Positions 1-6,706 of a stretch of 14,180 bases of DNA are shown in pieces (positions within the stretch are counted from its first letter, which is position 1; each line of letters begins with the position of its first letter). The notes under the pieces are model-generated. The model did no database searches. It saw only the letters and a list, made by a program, of their open reading frames with translations, and was not told the DNA's origin. The DNA comes from Gammaproteobacteria bacterium (lineage in GTDB: Bacteria > Pseudomonadota > Gammaproteobacteria > Competibacterales > Competibacteraceae), in assembly GCA_020047885.1 (NCBI GenBank), contig JAIFNF010000165.1, positions 1 to 14,180 of the forward strand. Reading direction: 5' to 3'. The translations under genes and the position numbers were made by a program.

Positions 1-632
1 GTCTGGGGGCCTGTATGTCCCAAATACCCATGGCGACGACTTACCCCATATCGTTCCAGAAAAAGATGCAAGCTGCGCATCACTGGGATGTGCTGACCGA
101 GGATGTTGCCAATCGGCTGCAGGGTACGCTGATCGGTTCCGGAGAACAGGGGCGTGCGGTCTCCCTGTATGTCCAGCCGCCGAAATATAACAGCGATTTT
201 GGCGAAGCCTTTCACAATCTGCTGATCACGCACCTGATGGAACGGGGTTTCAGCCTGACCGAAAACCCGGCCAGTGGATTGCCGCTGATTTATGATGTGC
301 AAGTCGTGTCGCACAAAGATCGTGGTTTTATTCGGCCGATGCCGGGCTTGTTCACCGCACTGGCGGGTAGTGTGTTTGTCCTGCACAACATCGCGAATGA
401 AAGTTCCACAGCAGCATGGATGGCTGGCGCGGTGGGGATGGATGTCGCTACCGGCTACATCACGGACAACCCGAACAATGAAATCATCGTCACCACTTCC
501 GTTATGAGCGGCGACCGTTATGTCGCTCGGTTACGAGATATCTACTACATCAGTGACAACAATGTCGGGCAGTACCTGGCCAGTGGACCCGCTCCGGTCA
601 CGACCCGCATTGTGGAGGTTGTTGGCCCATGA
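1..632 (+). CDS. Lipoprotein of unknown function, 5' end outside the window
   Basis: The reading frame is open from base 3 to the stop at 630-632. The first codons read Leu-Gly-Ala-Cys (3-14), a textbook lipobox, so the Met at base 15 is the residue after the lipidated Cys and not the start. The signal peptide and true start lie upstream. The mature protein is about 206 residues, begins at Cys (12-14) and should be anchored in the outer or inner membrane facing the periplasm. It has an amphipathic N-terminal helix region with FQKKMQAAHHWDVL, then a mixed alpha/beta part, and a Gly/Ala-rich hydrophobic stretch near MPGLFTALAGSVFVLHN. It overlaps the downstream FlgO-family gene by four bases, so the two are translationally coupled and probably act together. 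I cannot name the family; a role in surface or flagellum-associated outer-membrane structures is inferred only from the neighbour. Confidence 0.8.
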   Translation, partial: LGACMSQIPMATTYPISFQKKMQAAHHWDVLTEDVANRLQGTLIGSGEQGRAVSLYVQPPKYNSDFGEAFHNLLITHLMERGFSLTENPASGLPLIYDVQVVSHKDRGFIRPMPGLFTALAGSVFVLHNIANESSTAAWMAGAVGMDVATGYITDNPNNEIIVTTSVMSGDRYVARLRDIYYISDNNVGQYLASGPAPVTTRIVEVVGP

Positions 633-1192
633 ATGGGAACACGATCCCGCGCGCCGGGCTGGCGCTGTTCACTGCGTTGAGTGTGGTTGGTCTGCAGGGG
701 TGTGCGTCTTCGGGAGATGACGTACCCATCCGGCCGATCATTCAGGACGCTAACCTGATCGACCAGAGTTACCGGGCGGCAGATGCACTGCTGATGCGCA
801 CGCCTTGGCTCCGGGAACGGCGTGAACCGTTGTTGTCAGCGACTTTTGTCGATATCAACAATCTTGAGACGTCATCAGGTCTCGGGCGGGTGATCGGCGA
901 TCAGATCGGCTCCCGGTTCGCCCAGCAGGACTTTACCGTGATCGAGATCAAGATGCGCAACAACATCTTCGTCAAGGAAGGCTCCGGCGAGTTCGCCCTG
1001 TCGCGTTCGGTCAAGGAACTCAGCCAGTCGCATAACGCGGCGGCGGTGATTGCCGGAACCTATGCGGTCGGGCGGCAGTCGGTGTTTGTCAACGCCCGAT
1101 TGATTCGCGCTACCGACAACCTGGTGCTGGCCTCCTACGATTATGTGCTGCCCCTGGGGCCGGACGCCAAAGCGCTCATTGCCTCCCAGTAA
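629..1192 (+). CDS. FlgO-family outer-membrane lipoprotein
   Basis: The protein has 187 residues. The N-terminus has a short basic region, a hydrophobic stretch and the lipobox Leu-Gln-Gly-Cys with the lipidated Cys at residue 25. Residues about 45-180 read as a FlgO domain: an N-terminal helix (IDQSYRAADALL), a strand with ATFVDINNLETSSGLGRVIG, a helix with GSRFAQQDFTVIEIKMR, then the AAAVIAGTYAVGRQSVFVNARLI strands and LASYDYVLPL at the end. FlgO proteins of Vibrio are outer-membrane proteins linked to flagellar stability, but the domain also occurs in lipoproteins unconnected to flagella, and no flagellar gene is visible here. The start ATG overlaps the previous stop (ATGA) and is preceded by GGAGG at 614-618, ten bases upstream. 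The family assignment is from motif recognition; the cellular role is open. Confidence 0.8.
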   Translation: MNGNTIPRAGLALFTALSVVGLQGCASSGDDVPIRPIIQDANLIDQSYRAADALLMRTPWLRERREPLLSATFVDINNLETSSGLGRVIGDQIGSRFAQQDFTVIEIKMRNNIFVKEGSGEFALSRSVKELSQSHNAAAVIAGTYAVGRQSVFVNARLIRATDNLVLASYDYVLPLGPDAKALIASQ

Positions 1193-1217
1193 GTCCAGAT
1201 CTGCTTTGATGTTCAGC

Positions 1218-1243
1218 AACGCCCTTCCGGTTGGAGGGGCGTT
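1218..1243. terminator. Hairpin between convergent genes, likely bidirectional terminator
   Basis: AACGCCCTTCC (1218-1228) pairs with GGAGGGGCGTT (1233-1243) across a GGTT loop, giving an 11-pair stem with one T-G wobble. It lies 25 bases after the FlgO-family stop and 26 bases after the metF stop on the other strand. The following T-rich tract is weak on both sides (CTGGTTT on the plus strand), so efficiency is uncertain, but position and stem strength fit a shared terminator. Confidence 0.65.
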
Positions 1244-1269
1244 CTGGTTTCTGCCGTTCGGAACATCGG

Positions 1270-2115
1270 CTAACAGGTGATCAATCCCAGCCGTTCGCCC
1301 AGGGTCAGGATCAGTCCCGCCTGATTCATCGTGTAGAAGTGCAGGCCGGGCGCACCGCCTTCCAGCAATTTCCGACACAATTCGCTGACCACGTCCAGAC
1401 CGAAGGCGCGAATGGCCTCGCGGTCATCGCCAAAACTTTCCAGGGTTTTGCGCATCCAGCGGGGGATTTCCGCCCCGCAGGCGTCGGAGAATCGCGCAAG
1501 CTGGGTGAAGTTAGTGATCGGCATGATGCCCGGCACAATGGGAATATCGATGCCCAGACCGACGCAGCGATCGACAAAGCGGAAATAGGCGTCGGGATTG
1601 TAGAAATACTGAGTAATGGCGCTGCTGGCTCCGGCATCGACCTTGCGTTGAAAATTCTCCAGATCTTTTTCCGGACTGGCGGCTTGGGGGTGATATTCGG
1701 GGTAAGCGGCGACTTCGAGATGAAAGTGATCGCCGAATTCTGCCCGGATAAAACTGACCAGTTCATTGGCGTAGCGGAACTCGCCCGGGTCGCGCATCCC
1801 GGAGGGCATATCCCCGCGCAGGGCGACGATGCGGCGAATGCCCTGCGCTTTATAGTGATTCAGCAATTCGCGGATACTGTCCCTAGTCGCAGCAATGCAG
1901 GTGAGATGCGGCGCAGCGGGAACGCCGCTGTGGGCCTGGGTATCCAGCACCACTTCCACCGTCCGGTCGCGGGTAGATCCGCCCGCGCCGTAGGTGACCG
2001 AGAAATAGGCCGGACGCAGCGCCAATAACTGCTGGCGAGCGGCTTGCAGTTTAGTCAGACCTTCGGCGGTGACCGGGGGGAAGAATTCACAACTGAGGTT
2101 TGTCGGAGAATGCAT
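1270..2115 (-). CDS. metF: 5,10-methylenetetrahydrofolate reductase
   Basis: This flavoprotein reduces 5,10-methylene-THF to 5-methyl-THF with NADH in the cytoplasm, supplying the methyl group for methionine synthesis. Its 281 residues match the usual bacterial MetF length. Visible family landmarks are SCEFFPP (residues 8-14, with Glu10 at the place of the E. coli catalytic Glu28), SVTYGAGGSTRDRT (39-52), APHLTC (68-73), VALRGDMP (97-104, Asp102 matching E. coli Asp120), VAAYPEYHP (135-143), KVDAGASSAITQYFY (158-172, Gln169 matching Gln183) and PIVPGIMPI (192-200). The start at 2115 is two bases after the stop of the upstream TerA-like gene, with an AAGGATTAAGG stretch on the minus strand serving as ribosome binding site. 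It therefore looks like the last gene of the ter operon. I see no SAM or SAH riboswitch, as there is no leader. Confidence 0.96.
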   Translation of the reverse strand: MHSPTNLSCEFFPPVTAEGLTKLQAARQQLLALRPAYFSVTYGAGGSTRDRTVEVVLDTQAHSGVPAAPHLTCIAATRDSIRELLNHYKAQGIRRIVALRGDMPSGMRDPGEFRYANELVSFIRAEFGDHFHLEVAAYPEYHPQAASPEKDLENFQRKVDAGASSAITQYFYNPDAYFRFVDRCVGLGIDIPIVPGIMPITNFTQLARFSDACGAEIPRWMRKTLESFGDDREAIRAFGLDVVSELCRKLLEGGAPGLHFYTMNQAGLILTLGERLGLITC

Positions 2116-2117
2116 CC

Positions 2118-3356
2118 TTAATCCTTCGACCCGGCGACCCAGCGCAGGCCAAAACCATAGGCCTGGTCCAGCAGGCGATGATCCCGGAAATAGTCAACGA
2201 GCTTGGTGACTTTGATGTTGCCACCCTGATTTTCCAGCATTACCAGCGCACACAGACGCTGATCGCTTTGATGACTGTCCAGACGGATTTCCAGGGTCGG
2301 TTGATTCGGGGTTTGAATCGTCACTACTGCATCGGTCGCCGACCAGTTGGGAGCGCCTTCGTAGATCAGGGCAAACACCACAATCCGCTCCAGTTGTTGC
2401 CATTGACGACCGTTGATGCGCAGGAATTCGCCCTGAGCACTGGCACCACTGCGGTCGTCGCCCATGAGCTGGATATAGGGCGGTTGTTGCAGGCTGCCAA
2501 AACTCTCACCCAGCGCCTGCACCGCACCGGGTCGTCCATCGCTCAGTTTGAACAGACAGCCCAGATCCAGATCGATCTTGCCGCCACCAGTCAGTCGGCC
2601 AAAAAAGCCTTTGCCACTGCTCCCGCCCTGATTCCAGTTGAGATTGATGACCAGTTCTTCAAAGCCCTGGCCTTTTTTCTCCAGCGAGATGCTGCTGCCC
2701 TTTTTGTCCAGCGTGATCTTTTCCAGCCGGATTGGTGGCGCTGGCACCGCTGGTGCTGGGGGCGTTGCCGGACGTGGGGCGGGAACGGGAACAGGCGGCT
2801 GTGCAGCGATATCGGGATCATCGGCGACATCGACCCCATATTGCCGCGCTAATGGTGCTAAACCGCCGACGAAACCCTGGCCGACAGCCCGGAATTTCCA
2901 TTCGCCATTGCGCAGGTAAAATTCCCCTACAATCAGCGCCGTTTCCGGCATCATTTTCGTCGCCAATGGAAAGGCCGCCAGCGGCGTCTGGCTGACCGCA
3001 TCGCGGAGTTCTGCCCGCACCTGATGCAACTGGCCGAACGACTGTCCGCGCTGTTGCCCCTGATCAATGGTCAACGCCATGACGATCCGTTCGATACCAG
3101 CGGGGATTTTGGCGAAAGCGACGGTGAAACTACGCCCATCGCTGGCGCGCTGAACCCCGCCACCGGGCAGGGTCAACTGGTTGTAGAAGATGAAATCGTC
3201 GTCGCCGCGCACCGTGCCCTGCGCATTTAGAACAAAGGCACTGGAATCGAGCGCCAATGGCGTATTGACCGGTTCCCAGGTCAAGACCACCTCCACGGCC
3301 GCCGGCGCTGGACTCTGTTTGCTGATGGAAATATTTTGACCGGGCTGCAAATCCAT
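2118..3356 (-). CDS. TerA-like protein with two TerD-type domains
   Basis: The protein has 412 residues. Domain 1 (about 1-178) begins LQPGQNISISK and keeps a TerD-like LDSSAFVLNAQGTVRGDDDFIFYNQ region (35-60) and VGEFYLRNGEWKFRAVGQGF near its end. A Pro/Ala-rich linker follows at 184-208. Domain 2 (about 209-412) starts ITLDKKGSSISLEKKG and contains DLDLGC (262-267), the acidic loop MGDDRSG (298-304), VVFALIYEG and the C-terminal LVDYFRDHRLLDQAYGFGLRW. TerD-family proteins are cytoplasmic Ca-binding beta-sandwich proteins of the tellurite/stress-response complex; the two-domain layout and length fit TerA of ter clusters. The gene lies 14 bases after the TerZ-like gene and two bases before metF. 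There is no strong Shine-Dalgarno before the ATG (GGGAACTCGTC), so coupling to upstream translation is likely. The exact substrate or partner is unknown. Confidence 0.85.
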   Translation of the reverse strand: MDLQPGQNISISKQSPAPAAVEVVLTWEPVNTPLALDSSAFVLNAQGTVRGDDDFIFYNQLTLPGGGVQRASDGRSFTVAFAKIPAGIERIVMALTIDQGQQRGQSFGQLHQVRAELRDAVSQTPLAAFPLATKMMPETALIVGEFYLRNGEWKFRAVGQGFVGGLAPLARQYGVDVADDPDIAAQPPVPVPAPRPATPPAPAVPAPPIRLEKITLDKKGSSISLEKKGQGFEELVINLNWNQGGSSGKGFFGRLTGGGKIDLDLGCLFKLSDGRPGAVQALGESFGSLQQPPYIQLMGDDRSGASAQGEFLRINGRQWQQLERIVVFALIYEGAPNWSATDAVVTIQTPNQPTLEIRLDSHQSDQRLCALVMLENQGGNIKVTKLVDYFRDHRLLDQAYGFGLRWVAGSKD

Positions 3357-3370
3357 GACGAGTTCCCGGT

Positions 3371-3973
3371 CTACAGGTGAGGACGCAGCGCCGGCAATAG
3401 ATCATGGAAAGTACGGCCTTCGGCGGATTCGCCAATCGCCAGCATCTTCCATTCATTGTTATGGCGATAGAGCTTGGTCATCACCAGCCCTGTATGGTTG
3501 CCGGCTTCCAGGGACAGGTCAAACCGGGCAATCTCGCTGCCGGTCGCATCGTCAACTAGTCGGCAGAAGGCGCTGGGAATCCCGGCGAAACTTTCGCCAC
3601 TGAAGCTGTTGACGGTGAAGATCAGTGCCTGGATCGTCGTCGGCACCCGGCTCAGATCAATGCTGATCCGCTCATTATCCGCGCCCTCCTCGCCACCGCC
3701 GGAACGGTCATCGCCACTGTGGTGGATCGAGCCGCAATGACTTTCCAGTTGTCGAAACCACACCGTGTCGGCTAAATTGCCACTGGTATCGAACAGCAAG
3801 CATGAGGCGTCCAGATCGACCGATTCCTGCCGGGTTCCGCCGCCGAAGCCCAGGAAGCCTTTGCTCTGAACTTGCTTCATGCCCCAGCCCAAGCCCATGA
3901 CGACCCGGGTGAGACCGCGTCCCGCCTCTTTCTCCAGGCTGATGCGCTGCCCTTTTTGTAGATTGATAGCCAT
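3371..3973 (-). CDS. TerD-family stress protein, TerZ-like
   Basis: This is a single TerD domain of 200 residues, the usual length. It starts MAINLQKGQRISLEK and carries MGLGW (26-30), a Gly-rich loop with KGFLGFGGG (38-46), VDLDASCLLFD (52-62), VWFRQLESHCGSI (71-83), the acidic Ca-binding-type loop HSGDDRSGGGEEGADNE (85-101), LIFTVNSFSGESF (117-129) and a GRTFHDLLPAL end (186-196). The WFRQL/CGSI/HSGDD combination resembles TerZ more than TerD. Known TerD-family proteins bind calcium and take part in tellurite, phage and membrane-stress responses; the molecular role is not settled. It is the first gene of the minus-strand operon with terA-like and metF. The start is fixed by GAGGAG at 3981-3986, seven bases before the ATG. 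TerB, TerC and TerF genes are absent from the window. Confidence 0.92.
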   Translation of the reverse strand: MAINLQKGQRISLEKEAGRGLTRVVMGLGWGMKQVQSKGFLGFGGGTRQESVDLDASCLLFDTSGNLADTVWFRQLESHCGSIHHSGDDRSGGGEEGADNERISIDLSRVPTTIQALIFTVNSFSGESFAGIPSAFCRLVDDATGSEIARFDLSLEAGNHTGLVMTKLYRHNNEWKMLAIGESAEGRTFHDLLPALRPHL

Positions 3974-4026
3974 TGATCATCTCCTCGCAGTGATGGGGTT
4001 AAACGTCCGATGCGTGCATTGAATTG

Positions 4027-4045
4027 TCCAATGATTTTCATTAAA
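4027..4045. promoter_or_regulatory. Possible Fur-type operator overlapping a minus-strand -10 element
   Basis: AATGA-TTT-TCATT (4030-4042) is a perfect palindrome with a three-base centre. The 19 bases at 4027-4045 match the classical Fur box GATAATGATAATCATTATC at 12 positions, including the AATGAT and TCATTA half-site cores. On the minus strand TTTAAT (4045-4040) matches the -10 consensus at five of six positions and would give a leader of about 60 bases for the TerZ-like gene. I do not see a convincing -35 at the ideal distance. The 143-base divergent region also holds CATTG/CAATG arms at 4017-4033. By composition this is the AT-rich regulatory spot between the ter-metF operon and the Sel1 gene. 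Regulation by iron is inference. Confidence 0.33.
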
Positions 4046-4122
4046 AGCCTAGCTATTTGCAGTCATGAGAGCGTATTTGTCAGCAATCATTCAAGGAAAT
4101 TCTCAATGGAGGGGAGGTGGTG

Positions 4123-6201
4123 ATGCGTAAGAGAGCATTATGGTGGATCGCCGCACTGTGGGTTGGCGTTGTCCAGGCGGCAGCCCCGCCGGCCGATTCG
4201 ACAGTCAAGAAATGGCAGGATGCCCAAGGCGTTTGGCACTATGGCGACGTGCGTCCGGAGGCACCTGAAACGGCAGCCAACAGCGCGGCCGAAGCGTATC
4301 AGCGCGGTGATTACGCCACGGCATTCCGGGAATACCTGGCCTGGGCCAAACAGGGCGATCCCCGCGCACAGACCATGATCGGCCAGATGTATCTGCGTGG
4401 TCAGGGCGTGGCGCAAAACCAGCGCACCGCGACCGAATGGCTCCGGCGGGCCGCCATGCAAGGCAATGCCGACGCGCAATTCCATCTGGGGATTCTGTAC
4501 GCCAACAACCCGCAAGCCGCACCCAGCGAAAAGGAGGCGTCGTTCTGGTTGGTCAAGTCAGCGGAACGGGGGAATCCCGAGGCTCAATATACTCTGGCGA
4601 CCCAGTATGCGACGGGGAAAGGCCAAAAACAGAGTGACGTTGAAGCCGCACAGTGGTATCGCAAGGCGGCTGAGCAGGGTTACGCAGCGGCTCAGTCGGA
4701 GTTGGGAAACTACTATGCGAGCGGGCGCGGCGTCTCCCGCGACGACAAGGAAGCGGTGCGCTGGTATCAGCAGGCCGCGCCGCAGGGCAACGCCAGTGCC
4801 CAGTTTGCACTGGGTTCCATGCTGGCGGCGGGGCGGGGCATCGCGGTTAACGAGCAAGAGGCGACAGAGTGGTATCGCAAGGCGGCGGAACAGGGTCATG
4901 CCGAGGCTCAGTACAATCTGGCGGTGCGGTATCTGAGCGGACGTGGCGCGGGCCGGAATGATCAAGAGGCCTTCCGCTGGTTCCGCAAGGCGGCGGAACA
5001 GGGGCTCGGGTTGGCGGAACTGAACGTCGGACGGATGTATGCCGAGGGGCAGGGCGTCGCTCGTAATCATGGCGAGGCCGTGCGCTGGTATCGAACAGCG
5101 GCTGACCGGAATTTGCCGTTGGCGCAGTACTCGCTGGGGCGGATGCACGCCGAGGGTCTTGGCGTGACCGGCGACGAACGCCAGGCGCTGTTCTGGTTTC
5201 GACGAGCCGCTGACCAGGATTTGCCACTGGCGCAACTGGAGTTGTCCCGTCGGTATCTGGAGGGTCGCGGCATTGCTCTGGATCAGGCCAAGGGTATTCA
5301 ATTGCTGGAGCGAGCGGCAGCGGGGGGGAGCGCTGAAGCGCAATTACGTTTGGCTGAACGTTATTTGGCTGGACGTGGCGTCACCCGCGATGAGCGGATG
5401 GGATTGAACTGGTTGCGTCAGTCTGCGGAACAAGGCGTCATTGAGGCGCAATATCACCTGGCGGGGTATTACGCCCGGCAGGGTGCGGAGAGTCAGAACG
5501 AACGGTTGGCGGTGGACTGGTATCGAAAAGCCGCCGAGCAGGGTCATAGAGCCAGTCAGGCGGAATTGGCGAAAATGTACGCCAACGGCATTGGGGTATC
5601 GCAGGATGAACGCCAGGCGCTACGCTGGTTCAAGGAAGCCGCCAAACAGGGCGATGCCGAGTCGGAATTCAGCGTGGGGCTGTTTTATGCGACGGGCCGG
5701 GGAACGCCGCGTGACGATCCGCAGGCAGTGGGCTGGTTGCGTAAAGCGGCCAACCAGGGACTGGCGGCGGCGCAGTTGAATCTGGGATTGATGTATGCGG
5801 ATGGCCGCGGTGGTTTGTCCCGCAACGAGGCGCAAGCGGCGGAATGGTATCGCAAGGCGGCGGATCAGAATATAGCGCTGGCTCAGGTCTTGCTCGGCGT
5901 CCTGTACGCTACCGGACGTGGCGTCCCCGGTGATGACCGGCAAGCCGTTGACTGGTTTGAGAAAGCGGCTAATAGTAATCTGCCGCTGGCGCAGTACGGA
6001 CTGGGGATGTTTTACACGCACGGGCGCGGGGTAGAGCCGGATCGGGTCAAGGCTTATCTCTGGCTGGATCTGGCAGTATCCAACGGCTATCTGGGGGCGA
6101 TGCAGCCACTGGAATCCGTATCGAACCGGCTGAGCGAGGAACAGCGGGCGCAGGCTCGGCAGTTGGCGCAGCGATGGCGGACGGCCAACGCCCGGAACTG
6201 A
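4123..6201 (+). CDS. Secreted Sel1-like repeat protein with DUF4124-like N-terminus
   Basis: The protein has 692 residues. A Sec signal peptide (MRKRA, then a hydrophobic core, cleavage likely after VQA at 19) leads to a DUF4124-like motif KWQDAQGVWHYGDVRP (30-45). About 16 Sel1-like repeats of 36 residues follow, with a shorter terminal unit ending in ERLSEEQRAQARQLAQRW-like helices. The repeat core is xxxWYRKAAEQGxAxAQxxLGxxYAxGRGV; one unit has an extra residue (DGRGGL). Such alpha-solenoids scaffold protein-protein contacts, here in the periplasm or outside the cell. Three in-frame starts are packed together (GTG 4117, GTG 4120, ATG 4123). ATG 4123 is chosen because GGAGGGGAGG (4108-4117) then sits at a normal distance. 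The gene is transcribed divergently from the TerZ-like gene. The partner is unknown. Confidence 0.9.
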   Translation: MRKRALWWIAALWVGVVQAAAPPADSTVKKWQDAQGVWHYGDVRPEAPETAANSAAEAYQRGDYATAFREYLAWAKQGDPRAQTMIGQMYLRGQGVAQNQRTATEWLRRAAMQGNADAQFHLGILYANNPQAAPSEKEASFWLVKSAERGNPEAQYTLATQYATGKGQKQSDVEAAQWYRKAAEQGYAAAQSELGNYYASGRGVSRDDKEAVRWYQQAAPQGNASAQFALGSMLAAGRGIAVNEQEATEWYRKAAEQGHAEAQYNLAVRYLSGRGAGRNDQEAFRWFRKAAEQGLGLAELNVGRMYAEGQGVARNHGEAVRWYRTAADRNLPLAQYSLGRMHAEGLGVTGDERQALFWFRRAADQDLPLAQLELSRRYLEGRGIALDQAKGIQLLERAAAGGSAEAQLRLAERYLAGRGVTRDERMGLNWLRQSAEQGVIEAQYHLAGYYARQGAESQNERLAVDWYRKAAEQGHRASQAELAKMYANGIGVSQDERQALRWFKEAAKQGDAESEFSVGLFYATGRGTPRDDPQAVGWLRKAANQGLAAAQLNLGLMYADGRGGLSRNEAQAAEWYRKAADQNIALAQVLLGVLYATGRGVPGDDRQAVDWFEKAANSNLPLAQYGLGMFYTHGRGVEPDRVKAYLWLDLAVSNGYLGAMQPLESVSNRLSEEQRAQARQLAQRWRTANARN

Positions 6202-6208
6202 AATGCCG

Positions 6209-6616
6209 TTAATGCGCCTTGCGGTCGGGATCGAGGAGGTGCTGACCCAGGTTCTGGACGAAATCGTCCAGTTGCGCTGATTCACTGGACATGCGTTCAT
6301 TCATGCTGCGCAGGGCGCTGGACATCTGGTGGGTGCGAACCAGCAGTTGTTCCAGATCATCGGTTTCCCATAGCGGGTCTGAATTGACTTCCGGCCCGTT
6401 GTCGCTGAGGGACACGGCGCACCATTCGGGAATGCGGTAGAGCAGCACCGATTCCTGGTCACTGGCCAGGCAGAGCGTGACGCCCACCGGGTACTTGCGC
6501 AGCACGGCCACGACCTCGTCGAGACAGCGCTGCATGTCTTCACTGGGTTGGTGACCGGTTTGCTGAACGTCGTTCTCAATCGGAATGGTTAATGCGCCTT
6601 TGTCTAACCGGCTCAT
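6209..6616 (-). CDS. Small cytoplasmic-looking protein of unknown function
   Basis: The protein has 135 residues, is acidic, and has no signal peptide or membrane segment. I do not recognise the family. Residues about 25-72 look like a compact alpha/beta unit (helix MQRCLDEVVAVLRK, strands GVTLCLAS and SVLLYRIPEWCAVSLS). Residues 87-127 form a long, probably coiled-coil helix (DLEQLLVRTHQMSSALRSMNERM and on). AGGAGG lies eight bases before the ATG on the minus strand, which supports that it is translated. It converges on the Sel1-repeat gene with only seven bases between stop codons and is divergent from the membrane phosphatase-like gene 90 bases away. The antisense frame of this stretch holds no better candidate. 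A regulatory or chaperone-like role would be a guess. Confidence 0.7.
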   Translation of the reverse strand: MSRLDKGALTIPIENDVQQTGHQPSEDMQRCLDEVVAVLRKYPVGVTLCLASDQESVLLYRIPEWCAVSLSDNGPEVNSDPLWETDDLEQLLVRTHQMSSALRSMNERMSSESAQLDDFVQNLGQHLLDPDRKAH

Positions 6617-6706
6617 CGGGTTCGCCTCCTGTTATTGGGGTTGGGTTGCAGCAGTACGCGGCGACAGGTTCCACAACTCCCCAACTCTCTGAAGCTCCCT
6701 GTCCCT

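Noticed and set aside
875..1378. A minus-strand open frame running from metF's 3' end into the FlgO-family gene
   Set aside because: It is antisense to two supported genes and crosses the terminator hairpin.
1231..2028. A 265-codon plus-strand open frame opposite metF
   Set aside because: It is fully antisense to a clear MetF, has no recognisable domain and reflects the high GC content.
2060..2130. SAM/SAH riboswitch in front of metF
   Set aside because: There are only two bases between the TerA-like stop and the metF start, so no leader exists.
4558..5343. Long minus-strand open frames opposite the Sel1 gene
   Set aside because: They are periodic only because they mirror the Sel1 repeats; no start context or domain supports them.
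4123..6201. Sel1 region as a DNA tandem-repeat or CRISPR-like array
   Set aside because: The repetition is at the protein level with a period of about 108 bases and extensive base divergence; there are no identical repeats with spacers.
6208..6600. GTTAATGCGCCTT present at both 6208-6220 and 6588-6600, flanking the small gene as a direct repeat
   Set aside because: About one exact 13-base repeat pair is expected by chance in 14 kb, and one copy is simply the 3' end of the gene. No mobile-element features are present.
6635..6706. TTG start giving an N-terminal extension to the LtaS-like protein
   Set aside because: The extra 24 residues lack any membrane or signal character, and ATG 6707 directly precedes the first helix.
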